Part shown: in pieces, positions 1-8,336 of the stretch
Position numbering within the stretch: the stretch's first letter is position 1
Layout of the letters: the number at the start of each line of letters is the position of its first letter
DNA from: Pseudomonadota bacterium
Lineage (GTDB): Bacteria; Myxococcota_A; UBA796; SXON01
Assembly: GCA_030685065.1 (NCBI GenBank)
Contig: JAUXQH010000061.1
Location: forward strand, 1-64,000
Direction: 5' to 3'
Length of the DNA stretch: 64,000 nt
Position numbers and translations under genes: made by a program
The notes under the pieces: model-generated
What the model was told of the DNA's origin: nothing
What the model saw: the letters and a program-made list of their open reading frames with translations, nothing else
Database searches by the model: none

Positions 1-135
1 CTCCCCACCGACCCCGACGCCGCCCTCGAAGCCGGCGCCGACGCCACCGCCGCCTTCCTCGCCCGCGTCCTCGCCGCCCACCCCGAAGAGTGGCACTTCT
101 GGGACGCCTTCGAGCCCGGCCGGCTGCTCGCATGA
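1..135 (+). CDS. C-terminus of an upstream protein, possibly a lipid A-type acyltransferase (partial)
   Basis: Only the last 44 codons are in the window; frame 1 is open from the left edge to a TGA at 133-135. The tail ends in HPEEWHFWDAFEPG, which loosely recalls the Asn/His-Pro-Glu-x-Trp ending of LpxL/HtrB-type acyltransferases, including the one encoded at 14680-15471, which ends YPHGWLWLHRRWR. The stop overlaps the probable ATG of the following ABC exporter (ATGA at 132-135), so the two are likely co-transcribed. An acyltransferase next to an MsbA-like flippase would make sense, but the family assignment rests on a few residues. Confidence 0.45.
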   Translation, partial: LPTDPDAALEAGADATAAFLARVLAAHPEEWHFWDAFEPGRLLA

Positions 136-1922
136 CGCGCCGTGATCGTCGGAACGCGGGTATGCTTGTGGCGGGGCTCCGCCCCGCAACGCCCGAAGAC
201 ACGGCAGCCGTGACCGTCTCTCCCACCCTCCGCCTCGCGCGGCTGTTCGCCCCATTTCGTGGCAAGCTCGCCCTCTCGCTCGTGCTCGTGCTCGTGGCGT
301 CCGCGCTCCCGGGCGTGCTCGTGTTCCTCATCCAGAAGGTCCTCGACGACGTGCTGATGCGGCGTGACGCGGACATGTTGGCCCTGCTCGCGCCGGGAGT
401 CGTGGCGTTGTACGCGCTCAACGGCCTGGTGAACGTGTCGCGCGGCCTGCTCACGCGGTCGATCTCGTGGCGCATCGTCACGGATCTGCGGCAGGTCACC
501 TTCGACAAGCTGCTGGTGATGGATGTTGCCTGGCACCAACGCACGCCCTCGGGCGAGCGCACCACGCGGCTGCTCGCGGACATCAACAACCTCCAATACG
601 CGATGAGCGGGGTGGTGACCGCCATCCAGAAGCCGCTCACGCTGATCGTGTTGATCGGGAGCGCGTTCTGGATGAACGCGAAGCTCGCGGGCGTGGCGGT
701 GGTGCTGCTCCCGCTGGTCGCCCTCCCCATCGACCGCTTCGGCAAGTGGGTGCGCGCCGCCTCGCGTGACACCCTCGACGGGGGCGCGGCCCTCGCCGGC
801 ACGACCCAGGAGACGTTGGCGGGCATCCGAGTCGTCCAGGTGTTCGGCGGGGAAGGGGAGCGGAGCGCGCGGTTCCGGGCGCTGAACGAGGCCCATCACG
901 TCGCCCAGCTCCGCGCCGTCACCGCCGGCCTCCTTCCAGGTCCGGTGGTCGAGCTCATCGCGGCGGTCGGGGTGGGCGCGGTGATCTGGGTGGGGGGCGG
1001 GCAGGTATTCCGCGGCGAGCTCGCGCCGGGCCAGCTCATCGCCTTTCTCGTGGCGCTCGGCCTGATGAACGAGCCGCTCAAGGGGCTCACGATCATCCAG
1101 TCGCTGCTCCAGCGTGCGCTCGCGTCGGCCGAGAGCGTGTTCACCCTCCTCGACGCGCCTCCCGCCATCGTCGACACGGGCGTGGTGGAGGCCCTCGCGC
1201 CCAGCCACATCCAGCTCGACGGCGTGGGCTTCGACTACGGGGACGGCGATGTCGTCCGCGACGTCGACCTCACGGTGCGGGCCGGCCAGCGGGTCGCGAT
1301 CGTGGGGGCGAGCGGCAGCGGCAAGACGACGCTGTTGTCCCTGTTGCCGCGCCTGCGGGACCCCTCCGCCGGGATCGTCCGATGGAACGGGGTCGATCTG
1401 CGCGGGCTCACGCTCGCTTCGGTGCGGCGGCACGTGGCCGTCGTGACCCAGGAGCCCTTCCTGTTCGACGACACCGTCGCGGCCAACATCCGCTTCGGAC
1501 AGGCCGACGCCACGGACGAGGAGGTCGTGGCGGCGGCCACGGCGGCGAACGCCGACGCCTTCATCCGCGCCCTCCCGAGCGGCTACGCGACGCGCATCGA
1601 CGAGCTCGGGATGCGCCTCTCCGGGGGGCAGCGCCAGCGCATCTGCATCGCGCGCGCGCTGCTCCGTGGCGCCCCGGTGCTGCTGCTCGACGAGGCCACG
1701 TCCAACCTCGACGCCGAGAGCGAGGCGCTGGTACAGGAGGCGCTCGAGCGGCTGATGAAAGGCCGCACGACCTTCGTGGTGGCGCACCGGCTCTCCACCA
1801 TCCGCGAGGCCGACGTCATCGTGGTCCTGGCGGAGGGCCGCGTCGTGGAGCGCGGTACGCACGCCACGCTGATGGCGGCGGGTGGCGAGTACGCGCGGCT
1901 GGTGGCGCGGCAGGCGGGGTAG
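132..1922 (+). CDS. ABC exporter, MsbA/LmrA type (fused permease and ATPase)
   Basis: A half-transporter of 596 residues that should act as an inner-membrane homodimer. The N-terminal six-helix permease occupies about residues 30-310; the ATPase follows, with Walker A GASGSGKTT near residue 392, signature LSGGQRQR near 496 and Walker B VLLLDEAT near 516. Length and layout match MsbA-like lipid flippases, and lipid A genes lie about 12 kb downstream, but drug or peptide exporters share this architecture. I chose the ATG at 132 because it overlaps the previous stop. Alternatives are ATG 162 and GTG 210; the segment before about residue 27 is Arg-rich and may not be translated. Confidence 0.9.
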   Translation: MTRRDRRNAGMLVAGLRPATPEDTAAVTVSPTLRLARLFAPFRGKLALSLVLVLVASALPGVLVFLIQKVLDDVLMRRDADMLALLAPGVVALYALNGLVNVSRGLLTRSISWRIVTDLRQVTFDKLLVMDVAWHQRTPSGERTTRLLADINNLQYAMSGVVTAIQKPLTLIVLIGSAFWMNAKLAGVAVVLLPLVALPIDRFGKWVRAASRDTLDGGAALAGTTQETLAGIRVVQVFGGEGERSARFRALNEAHHVAQLRAVTAGLLPGPVVELIAAVGVGAVIWVGGGQVFRGELAPGQLIAFLVALGLMNEPLKGLTIIQSLLQRALASAESVFTLLDAPPAIVDTGVVEALAPSHIQLDGVGFDYGDGDVVRDVDLTVRAGQRVAIVGASGSGKTTLLSLLPRLRDPSAGIVRWNGVDLRGLTLASVRRHVAVVTQEPFLFDDTVAANIRFGQADATDEEVVAAATAANADAFIRALPSGYATRIDELGMRLSGGQRQRICIARALLRGAPVLLLDEATSNLDAESEALVQEALERLMKGRTTFVVAHRLSTIREADVIVVLAEGRVVERGTHATLMAAGGEYARLVARQAG

Positions 1923-1947
1923 TCAGAACCGGGCCCGCGGGCCCGAT

Positions 1948-3723
1948 CTACTCTCGCCGTCTGCCCTCCCGTCTCCCGCGGCCCAGGCGCTTCCCCTCTT
2001 CCCCAGGGGGCAGCTCCCCGCTCTCTTCGCGTTTGCGCGGCCCGACCGCCTCGATCGGCAGGTCACACACCGCGCCCGGTGACGACGCGAGCACCCACGC
2101 GGCGCCGCGGTCGGTCTCGGCCACGGGCGCGCCGAGGCCGGCGCGTAGCACGCGCTCCACTTCGGTGGCGTCGCCGTGGTCCCGCAGCAGCACGATCCGC
2201 GCGAACCCCGCGTCGGCCAACACGCCGGCGTCGCGCTCCACGCACCCCGGAGCCGGGCTCTCGCCCTGCCCACCAGCCCGATTCCTCCCCACGAAGCCCT
2301 CGGGCGTGCCCGGCAGCACCGCCTCCACCCAGCGGAGCGTCGGAAGCGTGTTGTTCTGCTCCTGGGAGGTGCAGCGCCGCATCTGCTCGTCGGCCGCATG
2401 GAGCCAGGTGAGGCCTCGCTCGTCGAGCGGGAGCCACACCGAAGGGCGATCCGGATCGCCGAGCTCCGCGGGGAGAGCCAGCTCCCACGTCGCCTCGGTT
2501 CGCGGCACGGAGCGGATGTAGGCGAGCTGGTCCGCCACCGCGAGGACCGCGACGAGCGCGGCGACGCGCGGGCGGCCTACGAGCGCGGGGGCGATCGCCA
2601 GGGCGAGCAGCGTGGGGACGAACGTGCCGAGGCGCGCCCAGCCGGTGGAGGGGATGGTCCACCCGGGCAGGCGTGAGAGCCACGAGACGGGCATCTCCAC
2701 CAGCACGGAGGCGTCGAGGGTCCAGCGGGCTTCCGGGCCGATCATCAAGAGCATCACGGCCGCTGCGAGCAGGAACCAGAACCGGGAGGCGCGGTGCATC
2801 ACCGCCGCGCCCGCCGCGGCCAGGAGGGCGACGAGGCCCGGATACGGCGCCTCGTGCCACCCCCGGGCGAACGGGACGTCCGCCCCGCCCGGCAAGAGCT
2901 GGGCGAGCGGGACCGAGATGACGCCGGTGCGCCCCACGGACAGCGAGGGGGGCGGGTGAAGGCGATTCGCGTACACCCAGGGGTAGAGCGCCACCGCGCC
3001 CGCCACGGCGACGAGGGTGAGGATCCCGAAGGCACGCTTGCGATCGGAGGCCTGGGCGAGGCACCACAGCGCCGCCGGCAGCTCGACGATGGCGGTGAAC
3101 AGGGCCGGAAAGCCACCTTGCATCGTGATCAGCGCGAAGCTCGCCGCGGCGAGCGGGGGGTCGAACCTGCGCCCCGGAAGCACGGTGGCGCGGTACAGGA
3201 AGGCGATGTGGAGCGGCCACAAGAACTGGATGATGTTCTCCTGCCGCCCTACCCCGGGGGCCTGGTGCAGGAACGCGCCGAACGCCACGATGGCGGCGGC
3301 GGCGGCGGCCGCCATGCGGGTGTCGTCCCTCGGCAGCCACGCGCGGACAAGGTCCCACGTCCCCGCCACGGCGCCCACGAACACCACCACGAACAGCATG
3401 TTCCACGCGAACGTCACCCCCGCGATCCCGCCGCCCGCGATCCACCAGGCCGGCCAGCCGAGGAGGGTCGTGGCGGGGGAGAGGTTGGCCTCACCCGGGT
3501 CGCGGAGCCCCTCCTCGTGCATGCGGAGCCACGGGCCCTCCGTCGCGAACGTGCGGAGCCAGGCCGCGTGCCGCCACATGTGCCACGCGGCCTCGGACTC
3601 CCAGGCGCCGAGGGCGTGCGTGGTCGGGTGCCACAACACCGGGCCGACGAGCAGGAGCCCGGCGATCAGGAACGCGACGAGGCCGAACCAGACTCCGGGA
3701 CGAGACACGGCGGCAGGGTACAC
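1948..3723 (-). CDS. Polytopic inner-membrane protein of unknown function
   Basis: About 590 residues with an N-terminal hydrophobic helix (VWFGLVAFLIAGLLLVGPVL) followed by roughly ten further hydrophobic segments. The C-terminal third is a hydrophilic domain with a highly charged tail. The layout, with a soluble domain after many helices, resembles GT-C-type or YfhO-like membrane proteins, but I recognise no catalytic motif. A similar layout is encoded at 22348-23949. The reading frame stays open upstream into the kinase gene. Possible starts are ATG 3798, GTG 3723 and GTG 3708; I chose 3723 because it clears the kinase stop at 3756. Probably co-transcribed with the kinase. Confidence 0.75.
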   Translation of the reverse strand: MYPAAVSRPGVWFGLVAFLIAGLLLVGPVLWHPTTHALGAWESEAAWHMWRHAAWLRTFATEGPWLRMHEEGLRDPGEANLSPATTLLGWPAWWIAGGGIAGVTFAWNMLFVVVFVGAVAGTWDLVRAWLPRDDTRMAAAAAAAIVAFGAFLHQAPGVGRQENIIQFLWPLHIAFLYRATVLPGRRFDPPLAAASFALITMQGGFPALFTAIVELPAALWCLAQASDRKRAFGILTLVAVAGAVALYPWVYANRLHPPPSLSVGRTGVISVPLAQLLPGGADVPFARGWHEAPYPGLVALLAAAGAAVMHRASRFWFLLAAAVMLLMIGPEARWTLDASVLVEMPVSWLSRLPGWTIPSTGWARLGTFVPTLLALAIAPALVGRPRVAALVAVLAVADQLAYIRSVPRTEATWELALPAELGDPDRPSVWLPLDERGLTWLHAADEQMRRCTSQEQNNTLPTLRWVEAVLPGTPEGFVGRNRAGGQGESPAPGCVERDAGVLADAGFARIVLLRDHGDATEVERVLRAGLGAPVAETDRGAAWVLASSPGAVCDLPIEAVGPRKREESGELPPGEEGKRLGRGRREGRRRE

Positions 3724-3755
3724 CCCCGCCGGATCCGGGAGGGGCGGCGTCGCGC

Positions 3756-5216
3756 TCAGGACCCCTCGACCACGCAGTTCTCGACCGCCTTGAGACATCG
3801 CACCCGGAGGGTGCCGCCTGCCGTGACCGACACCAGGTCGCGTGGCTGTACCTCCCGATCCCCGAACCGCGCGCGGATCTGCCACGATCCAGCCGGCACG
3901 GCGCTCCCAGGGCCGATGGTGCCGCCGGGGCCGACCAGGCGCACCTCGTCGGCATCCCCCTCCACGACGACGGTGCCGACCCCTGCTGGAGACGCGGCGA
4001 CCGCCCGCGCGATCGCTCGGCGCCGAACCGCGTGTTCGGGACCGGGCGCCGGGGTCGCGGCGGCGGCGTCCGCCCCGGGATCCGCGCTCGCGTGGGCCGC
4101 CGAAGCCGGCGCCGCCACGACGCTCGCCGCCGCCGGGAGCACGGACGCGCGCGCCGCGGGCATGGCCGGGACGGCTTCGCCCATCCGCGAGACGCGCACG
4201 GGGGGAGGGGCTTCGCCCGAGAACGCCGTGAGCCCCGCCGCGAGCGCGCCCCCCGTGAACAGCGCGAGCACCGCGCCACGCAGGACGCGGGCGCCCGAGC
4301 GCGCGGGTGCCGAAGCCGGGAGCGAGGTCGCCGCCGAGGGCAGATCCATCACCGGGAGGCGTGCCGCGGCCGCGACCGCGTCCGGCGCCCACCCCGCCAG
4401 CGTCGGCCCCTCGAGGGCGGCCGCGAGCGCCGCGAGCCGGCGGGAGACCTCGGCGGCCGTCGGCCGGTCCTCCCGCCGATAGGCCAGCATCTCGGCCACG
4501 ACGACGCGGATCGGGCCGGGCAGCCGCGCGAGCACGGCGCCGACGCGCTGAGCGTGAACCTGTGGGTCCACGGAGGAGGGGCCGAGCCGCTCGCCGAGCA
4601 GGCACTCGGCAACGACCACGCCCAGGGCGTACACGTCGGCCGCGGGGGTGTCGACCCCGTCGTGTCGCTCGGGCGCCAGGTACCCCGGGCTCCCGAACGA
4701 GATGGCCTGGGTGGTCGATTCGCGCGCGGGGAAGTTCGCGCGCGCCACCCCGAAGTCGAGCACCTTCACCTCTCCCCGCGGGGTCACCCGCAGGTTGGAG
4801 GGCTTCACGTCGCGGTGCACCAGGCCCAACGGCTCCCCGGTGGTCGAGTGCGTGGCCGTGTGCGCGGCATCGAGCCCCGCGGCGGCCTCCGCCCCGAGCT
4901 CGCACGCCGCGCGCGGCGGCACCGCGCCGAGCCCCAGGATCCGCGCCAGGTCCTGGCCGTCGACCAGCTCCATCACGAGCGCCCAACGCCCGTCGATCTG
5001 GATGAGGTCGTCCACCCGGACGATCGCGCGGTGGCGGAGGTGCGCGAGGAGGCGAGCCTCGTCGCGGAGGCGGGGCAACATGTCCTGCGCGTGGTCGTCC
5101 AGGAACTTGATGGCGACCGCTTTCTGGAAGCCGGCGGCGCCGAGCGCGACGCCCCGGTGGACGGATCCGAAGCCGCCGCGCCCGATTCGCTCGCCCGTCC
5201 GGTATCGCCCTACCAC
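3756..5216 (-). CDS. Membrane-anchored Ser/Thr protein kinase (Hanks type)
   Basis: A 486-residue kinase. The catalytic domain covers about residues 5-265: glycine loop GRGGFGSV, catalytic Lys37 (AVAIKF), HRDVKPSN at 134-141 and DFGVA at 154-158. The activation segment reads FGSPGYLAPE. A single hydrophobic helix near residues 318-340 is followed by an Ala/Pro-rich stretch and a small beta-rich C-terminal domain expected outside the cytoplasmic membrane, the standard layout of a one-pass receptor kinase. I chose GTG 5216 because GGAG lies 6 nt upstream; GTG 5228 is the alternative. The start overlaps the end of the LuxR-type regulator gene, so the two are translationally coupled and may form one signalling unit. 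Confidence 0.9.
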   Translation of the reverse strand: MVGRYRTGERIGRGGFGSVHRGVALGAAGFQKAVAIKFLDDHAQDMLPRLRDEARLLAHLRHRAIVRVDDLIQIDGRWALVMELVDGQDLARILGLGAVPPRAACELGAEAAAGLDAAHTATHSTTGEPLGLVHRDVKPSNLRVTPRGEVKVLDFGVARANFPARESTTQAISFGSPGYLAPERHDGVDTPAADVYALGVVVAECLLGERLGPSSVDPQVHAQRVGAVLARLPGPIRVVVAEMLAYRREDRPTAAEVSRRLAALAAALEGPTLAGWAPDAVAAAARLPVMDLPSAATSLPASAPARSGARVLRGAVLALFTGGALAAGLTAFSGEAPPPVRVSRMGEAVPAMPAARASVLPAAASVVAAPASAAHASADPGADAAAATPAPGPEHAVRRRAIARAVAASPAGVGTVVVEGDADEVRLVGPGGTIGPGSAVPAGSWQIRARFGDREVQPRDLVSVTAGGTLRVRCLKAVENCVVEGS

Positions 5217-5986
5217 GCGGTGCTCCACACCCGGCTGATGAGCGAGGTCCGCCCGTGCACCCCCGACTTCCGGAACAGGTGGGTCATGTGGATCTCGACC
5301 GTGGCCTCGGCCATGCCGAGCTCGATGGCAACCTCCTTGTTCGAGGCTCCGCGGAGCACCTCGACCAGCACGAGGGTCTCGGTCGGCGTGAGCCTCCACG
5401 CCTCGCTCGCGGCCGCGGCGCGGTCCTGGGCGTCCGGGGCGGGCCGGCGGTCGGGCTCGGCGTTGGGGTTCGGCGGCAGGGATACGCGCCAGGTCGCTCC
5501 CATCGGCGAGAGCTCCTCGATCTCCACTTCGGCACGGCCGAGGCCAGCCCGCGCGGGCAGGGTCGCCAGCGAGCTCCGGCTGATGTGGAAGAACGCCGCG
5601 CTCCCGACCCCCGCCACCAGGCGCGCCTGGACCCGGAGTGCGCCCGCGTCGGGGGTGACCGTCGCCTCGAGGTTCCGCCACGCGCGCGGGGCGAGGGAGC
5701 AGACCTGGGCGTACAGATGGCGCGGCGCGAAGCGGGAGGAGAGCACCCAATCGAGCACCCCGGCGCCGAGGTGCAGATCATCCGCCATGTGGGTGGCCTC
5801 GTCGATGCCTCCCGCGCGCGCGACGAAGCGCTCCACGAGCTGTGCGTACACCTCCCAATCCACGCGGCGACGAGCCGAGAGGTCGCTCGCCGACAGATCG
5901 GCCTCGTCGAGGAGCTGCCCGAGCCCCCCGCGCTCCGCTAGCGCGACGAGCGACTGCACGGCACAAACGGCGACTTCGTTCGACAC
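5210..5986 (-). CDS. LuxR-type transcriptional regulator with a large N-terminal sensor-like domain
   Basis: 258 residues. The last 60 form a GerE/LuxR helix-turn-helix: LTPTETLVLVEVLRGASNKE, then a recognition helix around ATVEIHMTHLFRKSG. The N-terminal 190 residues are not a receiver domain. Their opening (a helical segment with LLDEADLSASDL and VYAQLVERF) is reminiscent of the ligand-binding part of some AraC-type regulators, which is inference. The GTG start has no Shine-Dalgarno; a -10-like TAACAA ends 6 nt before it. It overlaps the downstream Ser/Thr kinase gene by a few bases, which suggests it is the output or a substrate of that kinase. Confidence 0.88.
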   Translation of the reverse strand: MSNEVAVCAVQSLVALAERGGLGQLLDEADLSASDLSARRRVDWEVYAQLVERFVARAGGIDEATHMADDLHLGAGVLDWVLSSRFAPRHLYAQVCSLAPRAWRNLEATVTPDAGALRVQARLVAGVGSAAFFHISRSSLATLPARAGLGRAEVEIEELSPMGATWRVSLPPNPNAEPDRRPAPDAQDRAAAASEAWRLTPTETLVLVEVLRGASNKEVAIELGMAEATVEIHMTHLFRKSGVHGRTSLISRVWSTAW

Positions 5987-5992
5987 CCGCCA

Positions 5993-5998
5993 TTGTTA
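5993..5998 (-). promoter_or_regulatory. -10-like hexamer for the LuxR-type gene
   Basis: On the minus strand TAACAA lies 6 nt upstream of the GTG at 5986, with no Shine-Dalgarno between. At that spacing transcription would begin at or next to the start codon. Inference from position only. Confidence 0.4.
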
Positions 5999-6029
5999 CC
6001 ACACCCGCCGGGTGGCGACGGACGCGTGC

Positions 6030-6035
6030 TAATCT
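6030..6035 (+). promoter_or_regulatory. -10-like hexamer for the DxDGDG lipoprotein gene
   Basis: TGCTAATCT gives an extended -10 (TGC plus TAATCT) ending 10 nt before ATG 6046; there is no Shine-Dalgarno in between. It is divergent from the LuxR-gene hexamer about 35 bp away, so this 60-bp gap is a compact divergent promoter region. Confidence 0.4.
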
Positions 6036-6045
6036 GCGCGGACCG

Positions 6046-7458
6046 ATGTTGCTGTTCTTGCTGGAGAGCTGCGTTTTCGTTCTCCCCGCGCAGCGCGAGG
6101 CGCACCTGTGCGAGGTGGGGCTCGCGGACGCGAGCTTCGGCGATGCCGACGGCGACGGCGCCGCGGACTGCCGCGACCCCGAGGAGTGCGACGGGCTCGA
6201 CAACGACGGGGACGGGCAGGTGGACGAGGCGCTCTACCCGGACGAAGATGGGGACGGCTACGGCGACGAGACGCGCGCCGGGCCTTGCTACGTGGGGTGG
6301 GTCCCCACGCCGGGTGACTGTGACGATGCCGACGCCGGCGTCCACCCCGGCGCCCCGTTCGAGCGGTGCGACGGAAAGAACACGCGTTGCGCGGCGGACT
6401 GGACGGAGGACCTCGACGTCGTCACGCTGTTCCCGCGCGATCCCGACACGTGGGAGCTCGGCGAGCCGTCCGACGTGACCGATCAATTCATGAGCGCGAC
6501 CCCCCAAGCGTTCACCCTCTACGATGGCGAGCTCCTCCAGGTCTGCCCCGCGCGGGACGGCGCCTACGAGGTGACGCTGGTGACGGCGGCGGACGCGACC
6601 TCGGTCGGCATTCACGGCGTCCTTCCGGGGGACGGCTGCGACACCGGCGGGCCCGACACGTTCCCGACGCTCTCCGGCGGCGGCGAGACGCCGGTGACCC
6701 TGCAGGGTTCGGCGCGGGGCACGCGCGTTGACATCGATTGCCTCGGCATCACCGGGGGCGGCGTGCTCGGCGCGATCGGTGGCGGGCTGATCGTGGGCCC
6801 GACCGTGAACGCGACCGTGTCGCGGAGCGCCATCTGGGGAAACAGCGGCGCCTGGTTCGGGGGGGTGTGGAACCTGGGCTCCCTCACCCTGGACGCGGTG
6901 GTGATCCTCGGCAACTCCGTCCTGGACCCCGCCGATGACGACGGCGGCGGAGGCATCCGGAGCGAAGGCACGGGCAGCCTCGAGGTGGTCGGCGGGCGCC
7001 TCGTCGGGAACGAGAGCGCGTACGATGGAGGCGGCGCCACCATTCTGCTGGGCGAGGCACGGTTCTACGGCACCACCTTCGGAAAGCGGGAGGGCGGCAA
7101 CGTCGCGGTGTACCGGGGGGGCGCCCTCGCCGCGAGGGCCGGCACGACGGTGGAGCTCTACGGGGTGCGGATGCTCGGCAACCGCGTCGAGTACACGATG
7201 GGCGGCGCGATCTTCACGGCCGGCGCGCTCTCCTGCTTCAAGGATGACGAGGGCGCCGGGTCGATGGTGCTCAACACCACGGGGGAGCCCGGCACGGGTG
7301 GGGTCTTCCTCGCCGGGGGGCAGTTCACGTCGTACGGCTGCGACATCGCGGGCAACTCCGGGGCCGATCTCTACATCGATCCCATCGGCAGCGCCGTGAC
7401 GCCCCCAGGTCCGTGCTTCGCCTGCGACGCGGCGGGCTGCGCGGAGATCGCGTGCTGA
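6046..7458 (+). CDS. Probable lipoprotein with MopE-like DxDGDG segment and beta-helix repeats
   Basis: 470 residues. The short hydrophobic N-terminus MLLFLLESC places a Cys where a lipobox would be, though Glu at -2 is unusual. Residues about 25-110 carry Asp-rich loops such as DADGDGAADC, CDGLDNDGDGQVDE and DEDGDGYGDE with paired cysteines, the calcium-loop pattern of MopE-type surface proteins common in myxobacteria-like genomes. The rest is Gly/Asn-rich with repeated GN-S and GGG-I motifs (residues about 250-440) typical of right-handed parallel beta-helix proteins. Expected at the cell surface; function unknown. Its stop overlaps the next start, so it heads a three-gene unit of exported proteins. 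Confidence 0.8.
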   Translation: MLLFLLESCVFVLPAQREAHLCEVGLADASFGDADGDGAADCRDPEECDGLDNDGDGQVDEALYPDEDGDGYGDETRAGPCYVGWVPTPGDCDDADAGVHPGAPFERCDGKNTRCAADWTEDLDVVTLFPRDPDTWELGEPSDVTDQFMSATPQAFTLYDGELLQVCPARDGAYEVTLVTAADATSVGIHGVLPGDGCDTGGPDTFPTLSGGGETPVTLQGSARGTRVDIDCLGITGGGVLGAIGGGLIVGPTVNATVSRSAIWGNSGAWFGGVWNLGSLTLDAVVILGNSVLDPADDDGGGGIRSEGTGSLEVVGGRLVGNESAYDGGGATILLGEARFYGTTFGKREGGNVAVYRGGALAARAGTTVELYGVRMLGNRVEYTMGGAIFTAGALSCFKDDEGAGSMVLNTTGEPGTGGVFLAGGQFTSYGCDIAGNSGADLYIDPIGSAVTPPGPCFACDAAGCAEIAC

Positions 7459-8336
7459 CGTTGCTCCTCGCCGGCTTCGCGTTCGCCTGCCCCTCGACCC
7501 GCGCCAGCGTGGACGAATCGGTCGCCGAGGCCACGGCCCGGTACCTCGCCCTCGATCTGACGGGCTTCGACACGGCCTCCGCCGAGGCCCTGGCGCAGGC
7601 CGCGTGTCTCGTCGAGCCCGCGTCGCCCCCCACGGTCGCGGGGATCCACCGCGTGCGCGCCCTAAGGGCGTGGGTGGATCGGGATGCCCCCGGGATGATC
7701 GCCGCGTTCGCTGCGCTGAGGGCCGCCGCGCCCGACCAACCGGTCGACGAGCACCTCGCGCCGCCCGGGAGCCAGCTGCACGAGGTGTACATCGCCGTTC
7801 CTCCCGAGTCCGCGTCGCGGATGGCGCCGCTTCCCGGCTCCGGCTGGGTGGTGGACGGACGCGCCGAGGCCCTCCTCGTGCCGCTGGACCGCGCCACGCT
7901 CGTCCAGCGCGCCGGGATCGGGGGCAGCATCGAACAGAGCTGGTACTTCCCGCTGGGGGCCAGGCTCGATCCGCTCTTCCCCGCTTCGCTCGTCTCCGAT
8001 CCGCTCGTCTCCGATCCTCTCTCCCCCGGTGCGCCATTCCCCGGTCCGCCGGGCCCGACGTCCCTGCCCGAGGCCGTCGCGACCGCGGCCGGGCTCACCC
8101 GGACGCCGAGGCCCTCGCGCACGCTCGCCGTCGGGAGCGGCGCCGCGCTCCTGGTGGGGAGCGCCGCGCTCGTCGCGGCCTCGGTCACCCGCGCGGAGTA
8201 CCTCGCGTCCGGACCCGACGCGGGTGCCCGCGAGGACCTGTACACCCTCAACGTCGCGGCCGGCACCGCGGGCTTCACGGGCTGCGCCGCCGCGGCGGGG
8301 CTGTTCCTCGGCGCCGTGCTGGTGGGGCGATGGTGA
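7452..8336 (+). CDS. Exported protein with two C-terminal membrane helices, unknown function
   Basis: 294 residues, starting at GTG 7452, which overlaps the preceding TGA. The N-terminus (MLTLLLAGFAFACPSTRAS) is a signal peptide and could be a weak lipobox ending in Cys. The middle of about 200 residues has no motif I recognise. It ends with a Pro/Ser linker and two hydrophobic segments near residues 230-250 and 270-292. A short direct repeat, SLVSDPLVSDPL, precedes the linker. The overall layout (signal, alpha-rich domain, linker, two helices) is seen in many myxobacterial hypothetical proteins with a carbohydrate-binding-like or PEGA-like middle, but I cannot show that here. Overlaps the downstream lipoprotein by 7 nt. 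Confidence 0.75.
   Translation: MLTLLLAGFAFACPSTRASVDESVAEATARYLALDLTGFDTASAEALAQAACLVEPASPPTVAGIHRVRALRAWVDRDAPGMIAAFAALRAAAPDQPVDEHLAPPGSQLHEVYIAVPPESASRMAPLPGSGWVVDGRAEALLVPLDRATLVQRAGIGGSIEQSWYFPLGARLDPLFPASLVSDPLVSDPLSPGAPFPGPPGPTSLPEAVATAAGLTRTPRPSRTLAVGSGAALLVGSAALVAASVTRAEYLASGPDAGAREDLYTLNVAAGTAGFTGCAAAAGLFLGAVLVGRW

Noticed and set aside
8003..8028. A direct repeat encoding SLVSDPLVSDPL in the exported protein gene
   Set aside because: Two units only, with no sign of function; left as a note in the gene entry.
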